Made by a program: the position numbers and the translations under genes | Shown here: positions 43,026 to 48,645 of the stretch, one piece after another | Layout: every line of letters begins with the position of its first letter | Numbering within the stretch: the stretch's first letter is position 1 | Notes under the pieces: generated by a model | Told to the model about the DNA's origin: nothing | Database searches by the model: none | Seen by the model: only the letters and a program-made list of their open reading frames with translations | Source of the DNA: GYS-P2D sp964414425 | GTDB lineage: Bacteria; Bacteroidota; Bacteroidia; Chitinophagales; Saprospiraceae | Length of the DNA stretch: 48,645 bases | Reading direction: 5' to 3' | Assembly: GCA_964414425.1 (NCBI GenBank) | Contig: CAYPWL010000028.1 | Coordinates: forward strand, 1 to 48,645

Positions 43026-44273
43026 ATGCGGAGAGTTGTAGTAACGGGCATCGGAGCACTTACGCCCATTGGAAATGACATCAAGAGCTATAAGGAAAGC
43101 TTATTCAAAGGGGTAAGTGGAGCTGCTCCTATCACTAACTTTGATGCGTCTCAGTTTAGGACAACATTTGGTTGCGAGATCAAAGGTTATAATGCTGAAG
43201 ACTTCTTTCACCGCAAAGAAGCCCGTAAGATGGACCCCTTCACACAGTATGCGGTAGTCACTGCTGATCAAGCAATTGCTAATAGCGGCATTGACTTTGA
43301 ACAGGTAGACTTGACCAAAGCTGGTGTCATATGGGGTAGTGGTATTGGAGGATTTGAGGTATTAGAATCTGAAATCAGCTATGCTGCCCAGAATGACGGT
43401 CCTCCGAGATACAATCCATTTTTGATTCCTAAACTTATCATTGACATTGCTGCTGGTTTCATATCAATCAAGCACGGTTTGAGAGGTATCAACTATGGTG
43501 TAGTATCAGCATGTGCCACCTCTACTCATGCACTCGCATTGGCTATGGATTCCATCAGAATCGGTAGAGCCGATGTCATCGTTACTGGAGGCTCCGAAGC
43601 AGCAGTAACAAGAACAAGTGTCGGAGGATTTGCCTCAATGAAGGCGCTATCTCCTCGCAACGATGATCCCCAGACAGCATCTCGCCCATTTGATAGAGAT
43701 CGTGATGGATTTGTCATAGGCGAAGGAGCAGGAGGATTTGTACTTGAGTCTCTCGACCATGCTAAGGCACGAGGAGCGAATATCATAGCAGAGTTAGCTG
43801 GTGCAGGAATGACTGCTGATGCTCATCATATCACAGCACCTCACCCAGAAGGTCTCGGTGCAACACAGGTCATGATAGATGCTCTTGCGGATGCGAAGAT
43901 GAATCATGACGAGATCGACTATATCAATGTTCATGGGACCTCTACTCCTCTCGGTGACAAGGCAGAGAGCCTCGCAATCAAGCGAGTATTTAAAGATCAT
44001 GCATATAATCTCAATATCAGTTCCACTAAATCCATGACCGGTCATTTATTAGGAGCGGCAGGAGCTGTGGAGGCGATCGCAGGTCTATTTGCGATGAGCG
44101 AGGGAGTGATTCCTCCTACCATCAATCACTTCACACCCGATCCGGAGATTGATTCAAAACTAAATTTTACCTTTAACGAACCTCAAGAACGCAAAGTGAA
44201 AGCCTTCTTGAGCAATACTTTTGGATTTGGCGGGCATAATGCCTCGGTTATCTTTAAGGCATTTGAAGAATAG
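43026..44273 (+). CDS. fabF: 3-oxoacyl-ACP synthase II
   Basis: This condensing enzyme elongates fatty acyl-ACP with malonyl-ACP. The 415-residue protein has the active-site cysteine in VVSACATSTHA (C163), the two catalytic histidines in INVHGTSTPLGD and KSMTGHLLGAAG, and a terminal NTFGFGGHNASVIF. The N-terminus MRRVVVTGIGALTPIG is standard. It is 39 bases before rnc. Together with acpP it forms a fatty-acid synthesis unit. Confidence 0.97.
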   Translation: MRRVVVTGIGALTPIGNDIKSYKESLFKGVSGAAPITNFDASQFRTTFGCEIKGYNAEDFFHRKEARKMDPFTQYAVVTADQAIANSGIDFEQVDLTKAGVIWGSGIGGFEVLESEISYAAQNDGPPRYNPFLIPKLIIDIAAGFISIKHGLRGINYGVVSACATSTHALALAMDSIRIGRADVIVTGGSEAAVTRTSVGGFASMKALSPRNDDPQTASRPFDRDRDGFVIGEGAGGFVLESLDHAKARGANIIAELAGAGMTADAHHITAPHPEGLGATQVMIDALADAKMNHDEIDYINVHGTSTPLGDKAESLAIKRVFKDHAYNLNISSTKSMTGHLLGAAGAVEAIAGLFAMSEGVIPPTINHFTPDPEIDSKLNFTFNEPQERKVKAFLSNTFGFGGHNASVIFKAFEE

Positions 44274-44312
44274 CTTATATCAGGTAACCATTTAAGTCAT
44301 CATGTATATAGT

Positions 44313-45038
44313 TTGATTAGAGAAACATACAACTACTACTTTTCAAAGGATAAATATCTAGCTAAACGGCTCAGACAAGTTTTGGGGTTTACTCCTAAGA
44401 GATTGCACCTATTCAAGTTGGCGTTTTATCATAAGTCAATGAATGATGAACTGACTCATAACAATCAGCACAATGAGCGTCTCGAATACTTAGGTGACAG
44501 TGTACTAAGTACGGTAGTAGCAGAGTATCTCTTCAAAAAATACCCCACACAGGATGAAGGTTTCTTGACTAAGATGCGATCAAAGATCGTCAAACGTAAA
44601 ACGCTCAATCAACTGGCCATTCAAATGGGGCTCGATACAATATTGAGTGACTACTCTCAAGGCAGGCTGAGTAATAGTATGCTTGGCAATGCTTTCGAGG
44701 CATTGATAGGAGCAATCTATCTCGAAAAAGGATACCTCAAGACTAAGAATTATGTCATCAACGAAATCCTCTTAAGAAATCTTGATATCCATATCCTCGA
44801 AAGTAAAGACGACAACTTCAAATCTCGTCTCTTAGAATGGGGGCAAAAGAATAACATCCCTGTTGATTATCGTCTGGTATCGAAGTATAAGATGGACAAG
44901 AGAGATCGATTTAAGGTAGCCGTAGTAGTTAATGGGGAGGAGGTAGCAACTTCTGACGACTTCAGCAAGAAGTCGGCCGAGCAATCAGCGTCAAAAGTGG
45001 CCATCCACAAACTAAAAATTCCACTTGGGGAGTCATAA
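44313..45038 (+). CDS. rnc: Ribonuclease III
   Basis: This double-strand-specific RNase acts in rRNA and mRNA processing. The 241-residue protein has the signature HNERLEYLGDSVLSTVVAE with catalytic acidic residues, GNAFEALIGAIYLEKGY, and a C-terminal dsRNA-binding domain (FKSRLLEWGQKNNIPVDYRL, ending KSAEQSASKVAIHKL). The start is a TTG at 44313. An ATG eleven bases upstream is in another frame and soon stops, and the TTG preserves the conserved N-terminal helix. Bacteroidota often carry acpP-fabF-rnc together. Its TAA overlaps the next ATG (TAATG). Confidence 0.94.
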   Translation: MIRETYNYYFSKDKYLAKRLRQVLGFTPKRLHLFKLAFYHKSMNDELTHNNQHNERLEYLGDSVLSTVVAEYLFKKYPTQDEGFLTKMRSKIVKRKTLNQLAIQMGLDTILSDYSQGRLSNSMLGNAFEALIGAIYLEKGYLKTKNYVINEILLRNLDIHILESKDDNFKSRLLEWGQKNNIPVDYRLVSKYKMDKRDRFKVAVVVNGEEVATSDDFSKKSAEQSASKVAIHKLKIPLGES

Positions 45039-46231
45039 TGGATTCATTAACACAGATCACCTTAGGGGCAGCTATTGGCGAAATCACCTTAGGCAAGAAA
45101 ATTGGTAATCGGGCCTTATTGTGGGGGGCAATAGCAGGGACTATCCCAGATCTTGATGTGCTTACAGGTCCATTCGTTAGTGAACTACAAGAACTCGTAT
45201 ATCATCGTGGATTCTCGCATAGTTTAGTTTTTTCAATATTGGGTGCCTATGGTATAGCTTGGGTCGTGCATCGACTTTATCAGCTACCCTATCATCGTTA
45301 TATAGCGAGTATCATGTGGTTCTTAGCACCAATAGGAGTAGCCTTTTTCTTGACCAGATTTGACGTAGGTATCAATCCAGTATTGGGGATAGGCTTATTT
45401 GGTGGGACGGCATATATCCTCTATCGGCGCTATTTTAATAACCCCTTAGATCCACCTAATGCGAGTTATCAGGATTGGGTCAAGTTGTTCTTTTGGGGCT
45501 TGCTGACTCATCCTATTCTTGATTGCTTTACTACGTATGGAACCCAATTATTTTTACCGTTCTCATCGTATAGGGTAGCATTCAATACGATCTCTGTAGC
45601 CGATCCTCTTTATACAGTTCCATTCTTACTGTTAGTTGTTGCTGTTAGTTTTTTTGGTAGACATAATGACCTTAGACGGCGCTTAACATGGGCAGGACTA
45701 ATCATCAGTTCATGCTATATGCTGTTATGTCTATTTCACAAGTATCAGGTACATCGTACCCTGATCACAAGTCTTGAGGCCCAGGAGATCGAGTACAGCC
45801 GAGTCATGACAAGTCCTACCATATTAAATAATATACTCTGGTACACTTTAGCTGAGACGGAAGATGGATACTACTATGGTCTCTATTCATTATGGGATGA
45901 GGAACAGAAGATTAAGCTAAACTTTACACCACGAAATCAGGAACTCCTACAGCTAACAGAGTCAGGCAGTGATGACACGATCAATAAGCTGAAATGGTTC
46001 AGCAATGACTATTACTGCATCACTGAATCGCCAGGAGGAACATTACAGTTTAATGATATGAGATTTGGCAAGTTTGATGAGTCTACTGACAGCAACAGCT
46101 ACATATTCAACTTCCCTATCAAGCTGAATGACTCTGGTGCCTATGAGCTTACACAAGTCAACGGTGGGCCTCCACCTCGAGATCGCGAAAAAGCTCTTAA
46201 GAATCTTTGGGAACGATTGATGGGGGAGTGA
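45038..46231 (+). CDS. YdjM-like membrane-bound metal-dependent hydrolase
   Basis: This 397-residue membrane protein belongs to the YdjM/YbcI family (membrane-bound metal-dependent hydrolase, LexA-induced in some bacteria). The N-terminal DSLTQITLGAAIGEITLG, the GAIAGTIPDLDVL segment and YHRGFSHSLVFSILGAYG hold the His/Asp residues seen as metal ligands in the family. Several transmembrane helices lie between about 60 and 235, with a further conserved THPILDCFTTYGTQLF. The last 160 residues are a soluble extension. It overlaps rnc by one base, so it is translationally coupled. The substrate is unknown. Confidence 0.88.
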   Translation: MDSLTQITLGAAIGEITLGKKIGNRALLWGAIAGTIPDLDVLTGPFVSELQELVYHRGFSHSLVFSILGAYGIAWVVHRLYQLPYHRYIASIMWFLAPIGVAFFLTRFDVGINPVLGIGLFGGTAYILYRRYFNNPLDPPNASYQDWVKLFFWGLLTHPILDCFTTYGTQLFLPFSSYRVAFNTISVADPLYTVPFLLLVVAVSFFGRHNDLRRRLTWAGLIISSCYMLLCLFHKYQVHRTLITSLEAQEIEYSRVMTSPTILNNILWYTLAETEDGYYYGLYSLWDEEQKIKLNFTPRNQELLQLTESGSDDTINKLKWFSNDYYCITESPGGTLQFNDMRFGKFDESTDSNSYIFNFPIKLNDSGAYELTQVNGGPPPRDREKALKNLWERLMGE

Positions 46232-46275
46232 TCTTGAATGAATTTGTGTTTGGTATAGTCTTATAGACTACAAAC

Positions 46276-46307
46276 AAAAAAGCGTTAACCATATTTGGTT
46301 AACGCTT
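46276..46307 (-). terminator. Terminator after the M36 peptidase gene
   Basis: AAGCGTTAACC and its complement form an 11-bp stem (46280-46290 with 46297-46307) around a 6-base loop. On the minus strand the stem is followed by TTTTGTTTG, so it terminates the metallopeptidase transcript 22 bases after its stop. It might also serve the YdjM-like gene on the plus strand, but there is no T-run there. Confidence 0.8.
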
Positions 46308-46328
46308 GTAATACTTGTTCCTAATTTT

Positions 46329-48645
46329 TTAGTGTTTATTAGGAATGTTTATTTCTTTCACTGATGTAGTGGTAGATGCGTCGTTACAATTAGCTATGTC
46401 CAATAACAACTCTCCACCTTGAGCAACTTCAAAATCTGCCATAACCTCAATAAACTGACCGGCTCTAAGTTCTATGACGGTTCCTGCCTGAACAGTTACC
46501 TCTCCTTGAGATTCAATATAATCACGCACAAACCTATCTGTACCATCTGGGATATCAATAGGAGTTGTATTTCCGTCATATACTAATACAATATCCGTAC
46601 ATGGACAAGCAGCACACACTGATCCTCCACAATCTACGTCGTCTTCGTCTCCATTCATGATACCATCATCGCAGGTTGGACATGTTGGACATTCAGCTCC
46701 TCCACAATCAACCATTTCTTCGTCCCCATTCATAATGCCGTCATCACATGTAGGGCATGGAGCGCATATTGTGCCGCCGCAATCTATTTCTTCTTCATCG
46801 CCATTCATGATTCCATCATCACATGCAAAGCAAGGCATACAATCCGGGCCGCCACAGTCGATTTCAACTTCGTTACCATTTAAGATACCATCACTGCAAG
46901 AGAAACAAGAACCATCATCTTGTGTTACATCAGGATCAAAATTAACGGAACTTAGATCTGTACATCCAAAACACATGTTAGGAGGTAAGTCAAATGCCTC
47001 AGTACCATCATTTGCTGAAGCCGATGTTCCCTGATCCGCACTAAATCCTAATCCTCTACGACTAAAAGCCTCCCATATTATACATTGATTAGCTCCTCCA
47101 AACATTGCCATATCAGCCGCTAATATTGCATCCCTTCCATCCACAAATCCAGGACCACATGGTTGCAGCATCAGACCTTCACTTACTAATGAAAGAGCAA
47201 CATTATTCCCTCCTGATCCATTATAAATATCCGCATCATATCCATAACGATCTATTAATAACCAAGTCATATCCCACAACATAGCACACCATACCGAGCC
47301 AACACCATGAGGAACAGACTCTGTAGCTATATCAGCATATGTATGTGGATTAACCGCTAAATCTGTGGAATAAGGGAACGTTCTAATACCACCACCCATG
47401 GTGTCTTGACTAATCACATACGCTCCAATACCACGTCCTTCATCTCCTATTTCTCCTGGCTTAATGGTCATAACTAATCCCAAATAGTCACTCCAACCTT
47501 CACCCATTTGTTCATTTCCATTTAGACATCCAGAATTATTGGCTCCACCCGTTAAGCGTGTAGACCAACCATGACCATACTCATGTGCAATGATACCGTT
47601 ATCTAGGTCTGAATCAACAAAATCGTCCATCGGAGGATTCAGATCCAAAGTCACATTGACCGGATTTGTCGCTAATTCTATCTTAATTAAATCACAATCG
47701 GCCTGACTGATCATAACACTCGGAATGCCCACAAAGCCATCCCCTGCTGGCGCTATAGGCGGCCCTGGGACGTTATTGCAGATTACCACACCTATAGCAC
47801 TAGCCCGTTGAGCCTCTCTAACTTTGGTAATAAAGTTACATGTACCACGATCAACCAATACTATTTGTCCATTCAAAGAGCCTGCAGGAAATGGCTCACA
47901 TGCATCTGTTACATCGCCAACCATGTCGTTAGCCAATTGCAAATTTCCCATTATTTCCACATCTTGAGGGCCAAATACCGCTTGCAAAGCAGTGTATTGA
48001 CCAGCTATATTCCCTGGGCTGTTGACAGTAAATATTGTTGAACTTCCCCCTATTGTACCACGGGTCCATTGAAACATAGTCATCCGTGGATTCTGGCCAT
48101 CAGGAGGCGTTCCGAAGGTTGCATTATTAGTGCCTGACCCATCCTGGGCATCAGCCAATACGAAATCAGTGTCTAGTCCTCCATTACCATAGTTATTATC
48201 TTGGAAGTTCCCTGAGGCTTCATCAAATCCGTGCTCATGTAGCACATCGTGTATGATATTGTTCCAATAAAACAAATTGACGGTAGCGGCATCTACATAG
48301 TCTATAGGTTGTTGAGTCTCTAAATCGATTGGGAAGTCGAAATTCAAATCGGCTCCTCCATCTGGTGAAGCTCCAGGGACATTGTTCCCATCACGATCTT
48401 CACTGGCGAATACGTTATTTCCTCGTGTAATGGTAAATTCTGCGCCCATAATACCATCAGTATCATGCCATCCAAATGGTGATGCCGCAGCAGCATTTTC
48501 CCATGGTGCTAACTCTAAAGATCGCTCTCCTTCAGAAGGTGATTCTAATGGGAGCGCATATACATTGTATGATCCGTCCGATTCAAAAGACGAACTTGTT
48601 CTATGACTTGTGTGATCATGATTATACTCATGAGGACCATCAACA
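46329..48645 (-). CDS. M36 (fungalysin) metallopeptidase, partial at 5' end
   Basis: This is a secreted zinc metallopeptidase cut by the right window edge. The frame stays open to 48645, so its start lies outside, and the ATG at 48449 is internal. The M36 domain shows SPFGWHDTDG, AEFTITRGNNVFASEDRDGNN, the zinc motif HEYGHGWSTRL (HEYGH at 47571-47585) and GEGWSDYLGL with the third ligand. A PA domain is inserted before the active site (VLVDRGTCNFITKVREAQRA). After the peptidase come a DPDVTQDDGSC motif, four Cys-rich repeats of 25 residues, and a C-terminal domain with VTVQAGTVIELRAGQFIEV. The end is not a standard type A T9SS tail. Confidence 0.93.
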   Translation of the reverse strand, partial: VDGPHEYNHDHTSHRTSSSFESDGSYNVYALPLESPSEGERSLELAPWENAAAASPFGWHDTDGIMGAEFTITRGNNVFASEDRDGNNVPGASPDGGADLNFDFPIDLETQQPIDYVDAATVNLFYWNNIIHDVLHEHGFDEASGNFQDNNYGNGGLDTDFVLADAQDGSGTNNATFGTPPDGQNPRMTMFQWTRGTIGGSSTIFTVNSPGNIAGQYTALQAVFGPQDVEIMGNLQLANDMVGDVTDACEPFPAGSLNGQIVLVDRGTCNFITKVREAQRASAIGVVICNNVPGPPIAPAGDGFVGIPSVMISQADCDLIKIELATNPVNVTLDLNPPMDDFVDSDLDNGIIAHEYGHGWSTRLTGGANNSGCLNGNEQMGEGWSDYLGLVMTIKPGEIGDEGRGIGAYVISQDTMGGGIRTFPYSTDLAVNPHTYADIATESVPHGVGSVWCAMLWDMTWLLIDRYGYDADIYNGSGGNNVALSLVSEGLMLQPCGPGFVDGRDAILAADMAMFGGANQCIIWEAFSRRGLGFSADQGTSASANDGTEAFDLPPNMCFGCTDLSSVNFDPDVTQDDGSCFSCSDGILNGNEVEIDCGGPDCMPCFACDDGIMNGDEEEIDCGGTICAPCPTCDDGIMNGDEEMVDCGGAECPTCPTCDDGIMNGDEDDVDCGGSVCAACPCTDIVLVYDGNTTPIDIPDGTDRFVRDYIESQGEVTVQAGTVIELRAGQFIEVMADFEVAQGGELLLDIANCNDASTTTSVKEINIPNKH
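46605..46904 (-). repeat. Four tandem 25-residue Cys-rich repeats in the M36 protein
   Basis: Four consecutive units follow the pattern C(D/S)DGIxNGxExxxDCGGxxCxxC, each 25 residues (75 bases), at protein positions just before the C-terminal domain. Each unit has four cysteines and several acidic residues, suggesting disulfide-bonded or metal-binding beads. DNA identity between the middle units is high, as expected of recent duplication. The function is not known. Confidence 0.85.

Noticed and set aside
46657..47034. Plus-strand open frame rich in Pro-Pro-Gln-Ser repeats opposite the M36 repeats
   Set aside because: It is the reverse image of the Cys-rich tandem repeats in the peptidase gene.
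1..48645. tRNA or rRNA genes, CRISPR arrays, insertion sequences, prophage or defence systems
   Set aside because: No cloverleaf, regular spaced repeats, transposase, integrase, nuclease or phage-type genes were recognised. The window is mostly core metabolism and envelope genes.

Overview
The window reads as a chromosomal segment of a Bacteroidota bacterium, probably from the Saprospiria/Lewinella side of the phylum. Three things support the phylum: a type IX secretion (T9SS) adhesin with its PorP/SprF partner, a DAHP synthase with a C-terminal chorismate mutase, and several promoter-like boxes fitting the Bacteroidota -7 consensus TAnnTTTG. The order is an inference from protein style. Genes are closely packed and no gene-free stretch exceeds 300 bases. 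No tRNA, rRNA, CRISPR array, transposase or prophage was seen.

Layout. (1) 1-10,260, minus strand: a complete leucine plus isoleucine/valine superoperon in the order leuA, a methyltransferase, leuC, leuD, leuB, leader, ilvD, ilvB, ilvN, ilvC, closed by a terminator at 1-33. Between leuB and ilvD I read an 18-codon leader peptide very rich in Val/Ile codons (5183-5239), followed by mutually exclusive antiterminator and terminator hairpins. (2) 10,372-16,114, plus strand: a helical protein of unknown function, then a second attenuator whose 19-codon leader peptide carries 7 Phe and 2 Tyr codons (11970-12029). It precedes a phenylalanine/tyrosine operon: pheA, an aminotransferase, tyrA and a DAHP synthase-chorismate mutase fusion. 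(3) 16,290-25,300: a small membrane protein, glyS, a four-helix-bundle (S23/IVP) gene bracketed by an inverted repeat, proC, prfC, a cation:proton antiporter, a PadR/PspC operon ending in a very small membrane peptide, and a polysaccharide deacetylase. (4) 25,362-35,384, plus strand: gltX, then a 1958-residue cell-surface adhesin with a gliding-type C-terminal domain, its PorP/SprF-like outer-membrane partner and an OmpA-family protein. (5) 35,389-42,575, minus strand: M29 aminopeptidase, hflX, an EnvC-like M23 protein, a DUF4292 lipoprotein, a TPR protein and pyruvate kinase. (6) 42,694-46,231, plus strand: acpP, fabF, rnc and a YdjM-like membrane protein. (7) 46,329 to the right edge, minus strand: an M36 (fungalysin) secreted metallopeptidase with four Cys-rich tandem repeats, its 5' end cut by the window edge.

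How the genes work together. The two amino-acid operons cover nearly whole pathways, and each appears to be controlled by ribosome-mediated transcription attenuation with the same geometry: the antiterminator strand begins at the leader stop codon. LeuA lacks the usual C-terminal leucine-sensing domain, and the PheA ACT domain has a non-canonical effector motif, so control at the RNA level may carry more weight here. The two attenuators and the inverted-repeat-bracketed S23 gene are the most interesting observations.
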